NCBI GenBank assembly: GCA_018266395.1
Contig: JAFEAM010000042.1
Span: forward strand, 1 to 57,232
DNA length: 57,232 nt
Origin: Bacteroidota bacterium
GTDB lineage: Bacteria > Bacteroidota > Bacteroidia > Cytophagales > Cyclobacteriaceae
Reading direction: 5' to 3'
The position numbers and the translations under genes are program-made. How positions within the stretch are numbered: position 1 is the first letter of the stretch; each line of letters starts with the position of its first letter. Below are positions 1-12,600 of the stretch, piece by piece. The notes beneath the pieces are model-generated. The model had not been told where the DNA came from. It saw nothing but the letters and a program-made list of their open reading frames with translations, and ran no database searches.

Positions 1-434
1 CCGATCTCGGTGATGACGACATCGGTGCCGTCGACGGCGAGACGCGCGATGCGTCGCTTGATCTCGTCGGTGATGTGGGGGATCACCTGGACCGTTTTTC
101 CCAGGAATTCCCCTTTGCGTTCACGGGTGATGACATTATTATATATGCGTCCCGTGGTCACATTATTGGCCTGGGAGGTGCGGATATTGAGAAAACGCTC
201 ATAGTGGCCCAGGTCCAGGTCTGTTTCGGCGCCATCGTCTGTCACATAGCACTCGCCGTGCTCGTACGGGTTTAGGGTTCCTGGGTCGATGTTGATGTAG
301 GGGTCGAACTTCTGTATCGTCACTTTGAAGCCGCGGGCCTGAAGGAGCATACCCAGGGATGCAGAAATGATTCCCTTACCGAGGGAGGACGTCACGCCAC
401 CGGTGACGAAGATATACTTAGCGGGAGTGCTCAT
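1..434 (-). CDS. pyrG: CTP synthase, N-terminal part (cut by window edge)
   Basis: Glutamine-dependent CTP synthase converts UTP to CTP in pyrimidine synthesis, in the cytoplasm. The visible 144 codons, read from the ATG at 434 toward position 1, cover the start of the amidoligase (synthetase) domain. They include the P-loop-like [19 protein letters not shown] near residues 10-28, the [18 protein letters not shown] stretch, and [16 protein letters not shown], which contributes UTP/ATP and Mg binding in the family. The frame is open to the window edge, so the rest of the synthetase domain and the whole glutaminase domain lie outside. The gene is divergent from the giant secreted protein gene, and a TACCTTTG box lies 23 nt ahead of its ATG. 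Identification is firm because these motifs are nearly invariant in the family. Confidence 0.97.
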   Translation of the reverse strand, partial: MSTPAKYIFVTGGVTSSLGKGIISASLGMLLQARGFKVTIQKFDPYINIDPGTLNPYEHGECYVTDDGAETDLDLGHYERFLNIRTSQANNVTTGRIYNNVITRERKGEFLGKTVQVIPHITDEIKRRIARLAVDGTDVVITEI

Positions 435-457
435 GAACCGGCCTGAAAATACGGCTG

Positions 458-465
458 CAAAGGTA
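458..465 (-). promoter_or_regulatory. Candidate -7 box of pyrG promoter (TACCTTTG)
   Basis: On the minus strand TACCTTTG matches the Bacteroidetes -7 consensus TAnnTTTG and ends 23 nt before the pyrG ATG. No TTG lies at the usual 19-nt distance upstream, so only half of the promoter signature is present. Confidence 0.45.
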
Positions 466-528
466 GATTATTTGACAGTTGGTCGGGACCGTAGGGCTGA
501 AATATTTCCTTTTTGCGGATTTTGGGCG

Positions 529-536
529 TATGTTTG
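529..536 (+). promoter_or_regulatory. Candidate -7 box ahead of the giant secreted protein gene (TATGTTTG)
   Basis: TATGTTTG fits TAnnTTTG and would give a leader of roughly 85-90 nt before the ATG at 629. No TTG at proper spacing is visible; the nearest, at 513-515, is too close. A 13-nt perfect inverted repeat (548-560, ATTCAT-A-ATGAAT) lies just downstream in the presumed leader and could be a regulator site. Weak evidence overall. Confidence 0.3.
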
Positions 537-628
537 AAGTACGTCGTATTCATAATGAATGTGTTGGTTACATACTTGGAGGCATTTGTATCCATTCCTA
601 ACTAAAAACTACCTTGCCGCAGGCGCAT

Positions 629-3600
629 ATGCTTTCTTCACGGTTTGCCCCCAAGTCATTTAGAACTGCTTTAATTCTCCTTATTCTTTCCTTTGGGCTC
701 TGGAAATCGTCCTTCGGACAAACAGTCTCATATACCGCTGGAAATGCGCAGCATACAACTCTATCACAAACACAAATTATTGTAACCTGGACGGGTGCTG
801 GTGGAGCAACTGGTATAGCCTTTAATGGCGGAGCTCCCAATCTGGCGCTCTGGACAGTCAAGATCAATGGTACAGCCGTTCCTGTTACGGGGGCAGTGAT
901 AGGGGGCTTTGCAGTGATCCTCACATTTGACGCTACTGCCTTCAATGGAGTTGCATTCATCAAGCCAGGGCAAACTATGACTGTAGCATACGCCGGGGGA
1001 GCTGGCGCGGGAACCGTTACTGCTCAACCTGGTGGCGCAGCAGCACCCGCAATGAGTGATAATTCAGTTAATAATTGGGTATTTACGTGTGGTACAGACT
1101 TGATCTTCTTTAACCAGGGTGACTATGCCCCGGTGGATCAATGTACTCCGGTCGTGATGAACTTCCATCAGTTTCAATATAAGGTAAGTCTGCGATACAA
1201 GAACAGTTCTCAGTTTGCTGCAAGACCGATATTATATGCAATTACTTGGGGCGATGGCACTTCAAATAGTGTAAGTCCATACCAATCCGACCTCCTCGGT
1301 GTGGCTAATGCAACATTCATTGATCCGACCGGCTTTCTCGGGTCGCCCGGGGTGGTTTTGACTACAAGACAGACACACAATTACCCTGCATCGTTGCCTA
1401 CTATTCCCACGAACGACTGTACATGGAATGTTTCAGTAACCCCCTATGTAAACGCTCCTCTTGCGAATTGCAATACGTTGACGCAGACTACGCTTTTTGC
1501 AACATATGATACCGACAATGCGAACTCAGGAACGCTGAACTTCCCATTTAACCCACCGGGCTCCGGAGAGACAACCAATCAGGTTTGTTTGGGCACGAAC
1601 GTGAACATGAAGTTCACGGACCAAACAGTGCTTAACTGCCGCGTAGCATTTGAACCAACGCAGCCTAATGACCTGGTCAGGAATATCAGGATTGTCTATG
1701 GGAGCCAGGTGTGGGGTGCACCGAGTAATATCCCTGACATTCGTGTTACACCACCTGCAGGGTTTGGTGTGCCAACAACCCAAGTAACCAATAACGACGC
1801 TACGGGATCCTTTATTTTCCCCGGTGGTTCTCCAGCCTCACTGGGTGGCCCGGGCTGGGCCCCTACAGGTGCCGGAGGAATAGGTGTACCCGACTTTAAT
1901 GGGGTTATTCAATTAGCCACTCCAGTGACGGCCGCCACTGCAACTACGTATATGGGACAGATAACCACCACACTTACTAATAATCAGGCTGTGGGGCAAA
2001 GGTTTTATGTAAGACTTGACTACTGGGACGTATGTAACCCTTACAATTCGTTGTCTCCGACTAACCCAGCGCCGGTCAGTATTTCAAACTATGTGGAAAT
2101 AGTTACAAGACCCGGGCCGCTCACGACTTCCGGACTTTCCATATGCTACACTAATCCAAACTCCACTGCTTATAATTTTAGTGTAGGAGGAACCGCCCCG
2201 GGGATGACAGCTATCAACTGGTATAACCGGAACTCGCTCATCCCCGCGACAATGACAGGAACAATTACAAGTTCAACGGCCTCGACTACGGTAACAGGTG
2301 TGGGTACACAATTCACAACGCAGTTGGCTGTGGGGATGGCTTTATACAATGCTGCCGGGACCTCTTTGGTTGGTACAATAGCATCTATTACAAACAATAC
2401 GACTTTAGTACTGGGTGCGAATGCAAATGTGGCTCTCGCGGGCACAGCCTTCAGAGCTGGTGCCTACCTAATGTCGACAGGAGGTTCGACAAACTACTCT
2501 GCAGGGAACTATACGTCCGCAAAACTTGCCGTGGGCGCCCCTTTCACGTCCAATAATCCAAATGGGAAGTATTATTCAGTCTGGGCAACTCAGGTTGTGG
2601 GTGGTACAAACAGTTGCGAAAGCGTCCCTATTGAGGTTGTAATTTATCAACAACCTGATATTTCCGGAAGTGCTGTGTCTGCTCCGGTTGGAAGCACCTC
2701 CATTTGTAATGGAACAAATGGTGTCTCTTATACTAATGCAACTGCAACCCCTACTAAATCTATAGCAGCCAGTACAGCGACAAATGGCGCCCTTATTAAC
2801 TTCCCAACGGAGATATTTTGGTCCAATAATTTTCCAGCCACAGTTACAATTACTCCAACAACTGGAACACCAGTTAGCGTCAATTATAACTTGGCTACTG
2901 ACCCCACACCTATTACTACGAGAAATCTCAGTACGGTACTAAGATACCAGGCCACTACGGTCTCAGTGATTAGCCCTAATCCTGCGCCTAATAGTGTGGC
3001 CACCTATAATATTGCTTCACAGCTATGCTCGACTAACCCCGCTAACCTCGCCGTTACTGTCTATGGCGTGTCTAAAGGAGGAACGCCTGCACCTGCCAGT
3101 CAGACCATTTGCGAAACTGGTGCTGTTGCTAACATAACCCTGGGAGGGTTCCAGGGCACCATTCAATACTGGCAGAAACGAATCAATGGAGCTGGAGGAT
3201 TTGTGCCCGATGCGAGCCTTGGTGTTGGTGCGACCATTACACCTGTTATTCCAATTGTCGGGGGACTTCAAACTACTTATGAATACCAGGCAGTGGTTCA
3301 GAATGGTCCGTGTGCGAGCGCCACAAGTACAACGGCAACGGTCGTCGTTAATCCCAAGCCCACCACTGCCACGATCGCGCTGGGCACGGGTGCAACCACT
3401 ATTTGCAAGGGTGGATCCACAGCCATTGAGATTGACATGCCACCTGTTGGGGCCGGCGGCGGAACTCCCAATTACACTATAGTTTACCGGGCCAACGGGG
3501 TAAATCAGCCCGCTGTAAATAACTATGTTTCAGGTGCCGATATTACAGTATCGCCCATTGTTAACACTACCTATGATCTGTTCTCAGTAACAGACTCGAA

Positions 3601-6600
3601 GGGTTGTACAGCAACTACACTGGTGGGATCCGTCACGATAAGCGTAAAAGCGATAACGGCAGCCATCTCTACCAACGGGGCCACTTCTCTATGCCCACCG
3701 CCTAACAGCACGACAATCAAAACAACCATTACAGATACCAATGGCAACCCGCTGACTACATACACTGTTAATTATAAGGATAACCTTGGGAACAACTACT
3801 CCACGGGTGCTGGTTACGTGAGCGGAAATGCCATTACGGTAACGAACCTTCCCAGCCCTGGGCTTACCTACACGTTAACAAGTGTTACTGAAGATGGCAT
3901 TGGTTGTACCAGTTCATCCAATACCGGCAGTGCAGTAATTTCAGTTGGTGCGCCAATTTCAGCCGCCACACTTTCCGGCGGTGGCAATGTCTGTTTGAAT
4001 CTTCCCTATAATCTTTCACTGTCCATTACAGGCGGAGTTGCGCCATATACCATTACGGTCACCCCTTCAGTAGGAGCACCATTTAATGTTATATCGCCAT
4101 CAGCTCCGGCCAGCATTTCAGTTCCAACTTCGGCTGTCGGCACCATTGGATATTCAGCATCGGTGATAGTGGATGCGTGCGGTTTTAGTTTCCTGGGTGC
4201 CGGAGGCAATCCCCAAAATGTAACTGTCAATCCGCTGCCTACTGCCAATAACCAAACACCCACCGTATGTTCCACTGCAGCGGGAGGTTCAACAGCCGTG
4301 GTAGACCTCACCACGTTGCAGAATGCCATTAATCCGGGTGCGGTAACTTTGGCTTGGTTTACCGGATACAATGCGGGTACCTTGGTTTTCTCAGGACCTA
4401 TTGCAACACCAACCGCCGCAACAGTAACCAACGCTGTGTCAGTGTATGCGCGTGTTACTGATAATGTCACCGGTTGCGTGAGCCCGGCTACCGTTACTTA
4501 CACAGTTAATCCTAGACCAAATGCCCCCACGGGCGCCACCGGTTCAACATATTGTTCAACAGGCGCGCCGACCGCAATTAGCGTGGCCAACCCTGGTGCC
4601 GGGCTCACTATTGACTGGTATGCTAATCCGGCTGGTGGAGTAGTCCTTGCAGGAGGTACAGCAACGCTATCGTATACACCTCCTTCAGCAGGAACCTATT
4701 ACGCTGAAACGCGAAATACAGCAACCGGCTGCGTAAGTACAGCCCGCACTGCAGTGGTGTCCACTATGGATACACAGACTACTGCAGCCAATGCCGGTCC
4801 CAATCAGCCGAACATCTGCTCCAGTGCGGCCAGTGTAACCATGGCGGCTGTAGCTGTTGATAACGGCGGCATCGGCGGATGGACTGTCCCCGGCAAGATT
4901 GCCTACTTCCAGAACTTTAAGAATTTCGCCGACGGCACAACCTCTTCTGCCGGCATTGATGGATTTTCGCGTGATGTAAGCGCCGCCACCACTTTCGCCA
5001 ACCAGGCTAATACTACTGGCGGATATTTTGAAGTAAGATCAAACCGTTTTGAAGCAAACAATACCAACGGCGACCTGGGCGGTGGTGCAGGCAATATGGG
5101 CAACGTGATCTGGAGCTCACCGGTGATCGACATCTCAGGCATGGCGTCGGTTCAGGCTACGGTCAATCTCTTCAACAATTCCTCAGGTGGCCAAACATTG
5201 GATGGAGGCCTTGATGCCGACTATGCCCAGGTTTACTACTCGGTTAACGGTGGAGCACCAACAAATTTCAGCACTAACGGTCTGGTAAACTCCACCACAG
5301 TCCCCGCCTTTGCCTTCTCAGGTGCTTCTGTCACCGCAACGGCCTTTGGCGCTCCACTTGTGCCGTCAGCGCCAAACACGCTGCAGATCTTCGTGAAGAT
5401 CAGTGTGAACAATCCCAATGAAAGGATTGCCATCAGCAACGTGGTGGTGAAAGACCCTGCTTCGAGCATCACATTCGACAACCCCAATAGCCCGACCGCT
5501 GTCGTCACCAACCTCCCGGCACCGGCAGCAGGCGCAGCAGCCATTGCAACCACACTTAAGTGGACGGCAGCGAGTGCATTGGGCGTGTGTCCTCCAACTT
5601 CGTCAACGACAACAGTCACTATCAATGCGGCGCCACTGATCACTGCCGGACAGGTTCCTGCTGTCTGCAGTGGACTGGCACTGGGTTACAAAGTTCTTCT
5701 CACCGGCGGTGCCAATACTCCGGGTACGCTGTATTCATGGCCTGATCCCGATGGGGCAGGGCCAGCTACAGCAGGGGTTGCCGTTCCCGAAGCCAATGCA
5801 GTAACAATCAACGATGTTCTCACCAACACAACAGGCAATAACATCACGGTTAACTATGTGATTACGCCTACCAGCGGACTGGGGTGTGTGGGAGCAGCCC
5901 AAACTGTTGCTGTTACGGTAAGGCCGGCGCCTGCGCTGGTTGTGCCTCAGACAAAAACGATCTGCAGCGGCCAGTCGGTGAACTATGAGATATTGTTAAG
6001 TCCAGCCAACCTTCCTGCCGGCACCATGCTAAGCTGGCCTGATCCGGATGGCGTGGGAGGTCCGGCGACGGCCAAGACGATCGCTGCAGACCCGGCAGGC
6101 ACCAAACATATTACGGATATTTTGACCAATGCCGGTGCAGCACCGATGACGGTGACGTACCAGGTGACGCCAACCAGTGCTTCTGGCTGTGTAGGTGCCA
6201 CCCAAAGCGTGGTCGTCACGGTTAATCCTCTCCCTGCGGCCAATACCATTACCGGCGGCGGGACCGTCTGTTCTGGCTCGAGCATTTTGCTCTATCAGGT
6301 TACCCCAAATGCGGGCTCAACCTACAACTGGGTCGTGCCTCCGCTCTTTACCAAGTTTGGCGGTGGCGGACCCAGTGATTTCTTTGTCCTGCTGCAGTTC
6401 CCTTCCGTAGGCACCGCCACATTGCAGATGACGGAGACGAACTCCTATGGCTGCGTCGGCTCGCCGAATACCCTCTCGATCAATGTAGCCAGCGCACCCG
6501 GCGCTTTGAGCATCACGGGTCAGAATCCGGTTTGTAAGAACCAGACCGGTGTGACATATTCTGTTCCTGCCGGGTCTTTCACGCCTACTTCAACCTATAA

Positions 6601-9600
6601 CTGGACTGCGTCGGGTGCAACCATCGTCAGCGCCTCTTCTGGTGTAGGCCTGCAAACTATCACTGTCGACTTCGGTCTTTCTGGTGCCGCATCCATTTCA
6701 GTGAGTGAAGTGAGTGTCTCCGGCTGTACCGGTTCGCCGTTTACACTGAACGTGGTGGCCAACGACCGCCCTGTAATGACTTCGGCCAACAGCCAGAGCA
6801 TCTGCAGCGGCGATGTGACTACACTGTCATTCGCAGCAACGCCACCCAGCACATTCAACTGGAAAGTCACGAGCATAACAGGCTCCATCACTGCCGCAAC
6901 CACTCCGGTACTCGCGGTTGGAAATACAGGAAGCGGAGATTTGTCGGCTACATTTAATGGTGCTGCGGTCCTTACCAATACATCGGCTGCGGTTGGTTCC
7001 GTCACTTTTGATGTGACCCCCGTTGCTACTGCAGCGCCCAATTGCCAGGGCACCACACAATCAGTTGTCATTACTGTCAATCCCAGACCTGCAATTCCGG
7101 ACCAGACTGCAACCATCTGCAGCGGTTCTGCATTTACGATTACGCCGGCTAACGGAACTCCCACTGCGGCCACCATTGTGCCATTGGGGACCACCTATAC
7201 ATGGACAGCACCCATTGTAACGGGCGGGATCACCGGAGGTACTGCCATGGCCGTTGGCCAGCCAAGCATCAGTCAGACGCTGACGAATCCTACCAATACT
7301 GTACAAACGGCAACGTATACGGTTACACCCACCTCAGGCACAAGCGGCCTGTGCGTTGGACCTACCTTCCAGGTCGTGGTTACGGTGAATCCGAAGCCGG
7401 CTGTCCCGAATCAGACTGCTACCATCTGCAGTGGAACTGTCTTTACCGTTACACCCACGGATGGCGTTCCCAGCGCAGCTACGATTGTGCCAGCAGGAAC
7501 AACGTATACCTGGCCTGCGCCTGTGGTGACTGGAGGAATTACAGGAGCGAGCGCGCAGGTGACAGGAGTGGCTTCAATCAGTCAGACACTCACCAATCCC
7601 ACCAACCTTCCGCAGACAGCGACCTACACGGTGACGCCGGTTGCAGGCACTTGCACCGGTTCAACGTTCACGGTAACAGTAACGGTTAACCCTGCGCCGG
7701 TAATCCCTAATCAGACAGCGACTATCTGCAGTGGCAGTGCATTCACCATTTCTCCTGCTAACGGAGTTCCGACCGCCGCCACTATAGTCCCTGCCGGAAC
7801 CTCTTATGCATGGGGTGCTCCGGTAGTTACTGGAGGAATCACAGGAGGCAGCGCACAAGTCAATCAGGCGAACATCAGCCAGACACTGACCAATCCGACT
7901 AACATTCCGCAGACAGCAACATATACTGTAACACCAACTTCAGGAGCTGCCGGCGCATGCGTGGGAGCAACCTTTACGGTAACCGTAACAATCAATCCCA
8001 AACCGGTCATTCCAGCTCAGACTGCAAGCATATGCAGTGGAGGAACATTTACGATTACACCGGCTGATGGTGTACCTACTGCCGCGACAATTGTTCCTGC
8101 CGGAACATTATATACATGGCTCGCACCTGCGGTAACGGGAGGCATTACTGGCGGAAGTGCACAGGCGGTGGGCGTTGCTTCCATCAGCCAGACACTGACC
8201 AATCCTACTAACGTCCCTCAGACCGCCACGTACACGGTGACGCCTACGTCTGGCGCTGCAGGATCATGTGTAGGATCGACGTTCACGGTAACTATCACCG
8301 TTAATCCGGTACCTGTTATCCCGGCACAGACTGCCACCATTTGCAGTGGAGGAACTTTCACGGTTACGCCTGCCAATGGTGTTCCTACCGGAGCAACCAT
8401 TGTGCCCGGGGGAACGACTTTTACATGGACTGCGCCTGTAGTCACCGGTGGCATCACGGGTGGAAGTGCGCAGGCTGTAGGACAACCTAATATCAGTCAG
8501 ACTCTGACTAATCCAACCAACACAGCGCAGACTGCAACTTATACCGTAACACCGACATCAGGCGCAGCAGGTGCATGCGTCGGAGCGACATTCACCGTTA
8601 CAGTAACGGTCAGCCCGATGCCTGCTATCCAGGCACAGACAGCATCAGTTTGCAGCGGAACGGCATTTACTGTGAGTCCTGCCAATGGTGTGCCCACCGC
8701 GGCAACTGTTGTTCCGGCAGGAACGCTTTACACTTGGGGCGCGCCGATCGTTACAGGTGGACTAACAGGAGGAAGTGCGCAGAGCAACCAGGCCAGCATC
8801 AGTCAGACGCTAACCAATCCCACGAACAGCGTTCAGACTGCGACCTACACGGTGACGCCGTCATCAGGCGGTTGTGCCGGAACACCGTTCACTGTAACGG
8901 TAACCGTCAATCCGATGCCGACTGTCCCTGCACAGACGGCAACCATTTGCAGCGGGGGAACATTCACAATAGCTCCTGCCAACGGCGTGCCCACAGCGGC
9001 TACGATTGTACCTGCAGGGACAACTTATTCGTGGCCTGCGCCAGTAGTCACGGGTGGAATTACCGGAGGAAGTGCACAAGCAGGACAGGTTAACATCAGC
9101 CAGACGCTGACGAACCCGACCAATGTTTCACAGATTGCAACCTATACCGTTACACCTACAGCCGGCACTTGCGTGGGAAGCACATTCACCGTTTTGGTGA
9201 CAGTGGATCCGATGCCAGCGATTCCGGCACAGACTGCAACAGTGTGCAGCGGCGCTACCTTTAACATTACTCCTTCAAATGGGGTGCCTACTGCGGCTAC
9301 CATAGTTCCAGCAGGCACTACTTATACCTGGCCTGCGCCAGTTGTTACAGGCGGACTTACCGGAAGCAGTGGTCAGGCGGTCGGTGTTGCTACTATCAGT
9401 CAGACACTTACCAATCCTACCAATTCAACGCAGACCGCTACTTATACGGTAACGCCTGTCTCCGGAGGATGCACCGGTGCAACATTCACGGTCACTGTTA
9501 CCGTTAATCCCAAGCCTGTCATAGCGGCTCAAACTGCAACGATATGCAGTGGAGGAACATTTACGATCTCGCCAACTGATGGCGTTCCGACCGCAGCCAC

Positions 9601-12600
9601 CATCGTGCCTGCCGGAACCACCTATACATGGGGTGCGCCTATTGTTACGGGCGGTGTAACCGGTGCGAGTGCCCAGACGAATCAGGCCAACATCAGTCAG
9701 ACGTTGACCAATCCGACGAATGTACCGCAAACTGTAACCTATACCGTAACGCCCACCTCAGGAGCTGCGGGTGCTTGCGTGGGTGCAACATTTACGGTTA
9801 CCGTAACGGTTAATCCGAAGCCTGTAATCCCCAATCAGACTGCGGCCATCTGCAGTGGCGGAACGTTTACCATCAACCCCACTGATGGGGTACCAACTGC
9901 AGCGACCATAGTGCCCGGTGGAACAACTTATACGTGGGCCGCGCCGGTAGTTACCGGTGGCATCACCGGTGGAAGCGCACAGGCTGGTCAGGCCAACATC
10001 AGCCAGACCCTGGTCAATCCTACCAATACGGTACAAACAGCAACCTACACGGTGACACCGACATCTGGTGCAGCCGGCGCATGTGTGGGCGCAACATTCA
10101 CTGTTACAGTGACAGTGAATCCTGCACCTGTCATTCCTGATCAGACGGCAACGATTTGTAGCGGAAGCGCATTCTCTGTAATACCCGCAAATGGGGGTGC
10201 AACGATTGTACCGGTAGGAACCCTGTACACATGGACTGCTCCGGTTGTCACCGGTGGTCTCACTGGCGGCAGTGCTCAACCTACAGCCCAAACTTCAATC
10301 AGTCAGACGCTGACCAATCCTACAAACGCTGTGCAAACCGCAACCTATACCGTAACTCCGGTTGCGGGTAGCTGCACTGGTGCAACATTCACGATCACGG
10401 TGACGGTCAATCCTCTGCCGGCAATCCCGGCACAGTCGGCTACCATATGTAGCGGCAGTGTGTTTACGGTGTCACCGGCTGACGGCGTTCCGTCTTCTGC
10501 AACCATTGTGCCCGCCGGAACAACCTACACATGGCCGGCACCTGTGGTAACTGGTGGAATTACAGGTGGCAGTGCCCAGGCAGTGGGAGTGGCGTCGATC
10601 AGTCAGACCCTTACGAACCCCACCAATACAGTTCAAAGTGCTACCTACACCGTAACTCCTGTGGCAGGCTCTTGCACCGGCACAGCATTTACGGTAGTGG
10701 TAACAGTTAACCCGATGCCTACGATACCTGCACAGGTCGCATCGGTATGCAGTGGATCAGCATTCACTGTCACGCCTAGCAATGGTGTACCAACGGCAGC
10801 AACCATCGTTCCGGCAGGGACAACCTATACCTGGACTGCACCTGCGGTTACAGGCGGAATGACAGGCGGTAGCGCACAAGTGGTGGGAGTGACTTCCATC
10901 AGTCAGACGCTGACCAACCCGACCAACGTAAATCAGACCGCGACCTATAACGTCACGCCGACTTCAACGCTCGGTTGCGTAGGCACGCCATTCGCTATCA
11001 CAGTAACGGTCAATCCCAAGCCAGTAATTCCGGCTCAGACTTCCACCATCTGCAGCGGTGGCACCTTTACGATCTCGCCATCTGATGGAGTTCCGACAGC
11101 GGCAACAATTGTTCCGGCCGGTACCACGTACTCATGGCCGAACCCGGTGGTGACAGGAGGTATTACGGGAGGAAGTTCTCAGACAGGTCAGGCTAACATC
11201 AGTCAGACGCTGACCAATCCAACCAATACAACTCAAACTGCGACGTATACAGTAACACCGACTTCCGGTGCAGCAGGCGCATGTGTGGGTGCAACATTCA
11301 CGGTTACCGTAACAGTGAATCCGACACCAGCTATACCTAATCAAACTGCCACGATCTGTAGTGGAGGAACGTTCACCATCACTCCTGCGAACAGCGGCGC
11401 AACGGTAGTGCCTCTTGGAACTACGTATAGCTGGGCGGCGCCAGTGGTCACGGGTGGAATCACAGGCGGCAGTGCACAGGCTGGACAGATCAATATCAGC
11501 CAGACGCTGACTAACCCGACGAATACTGTGCAGACCGCTACGTATACCGTGACGCCCACCTCCGGAGCAGCAGGTTCATGTGTGGGTGCACCATTTACCG
11601 TCACGGTTACGGTTAATCCCACACCGGTTATCCCTAATCAGGTTTCAACGATCTGCAGCGGCAGTGCCTTTACGGTAACGCCTTCAAATGGCGGCGCTAC
11701 CATTGTTCCGGTTGGAACTTTGTACACATGGACAGCGCCGATAGTAACCGGTGGTCTTGCCGGTGGAAGTGCACAGGGTGTAGCACAGACCTCCATAAGC
11801 CAGACGCTGACCAATCCAACCAACACAGCACAGACTGCAACCTATACCGTTACGCCAGTCTCGGGAACTTGTACCGGTGCAACATTCACCATCACAGTTA
11901 CTGTCAATCCGATGCCGGCTATTCCAGCACAGTCGGCGACGGTTTGCAGCGGCAATGCCTTTACAGTAACTCCTGTAGATGGAGTGCCCTCATCTGCCAC
12001 GATTGTCCCTGCCGGAACCTTGTACACCTGGCCTGCCCCTGTGGTTACAGGAGGTATCACAGGTGGAAGTGCTCAGGCAGTAGGAGTGGCCTCCATCAGC
12101 CAGACACTGACCAATCCAACCAATACAGTTCAGAGTGCGACTTACACGGTAACTCCCGTGGCGGGCAGTTGCACCGGATCGACGTTTACAGTGGTAATTA
12201 CGGTAAGCCCGATGCCGACCATCGCAGCTCAGACCACATCGGTTTGCAGTGGATCTGCATTCACTGTAACGCCTACCAATGGTGTCCCTACTGCGGCGAC
12301 CATCGTTCCTGCCGGCACTACTTACACATGGACAGCGCCTCTTGTAACAGGTGGCATCACCGGTGGCAGCGCCCAGGCTGTTGGAGTTAGCCCGATCAGC
12401 CAGACGCTCACAAACCCGACCAATGTCAATCAGACTGCTACGTATACGGTGACACCGTTCGCCGGAGGATGCACGGGACCCACGTTTACGGTTACCGTTA
12501 CAGTAAATCCGAAACCGGTTATTCCGGCTCAGACGGTATCCGTTTGCAGCGGCTTGCCATTCACCATTAGCCCTACTGATGGAGTGCCAACCGCAGCTAC

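Noticed and set aside
629..4860. Apparent lower GC in the first part of the giant gene compared with later parts, as a sign of transfer
   Set aside because: A few 60-nt lines counted by eye varied widely; the difference is too weak to claim without a proper sliding-window calculation.
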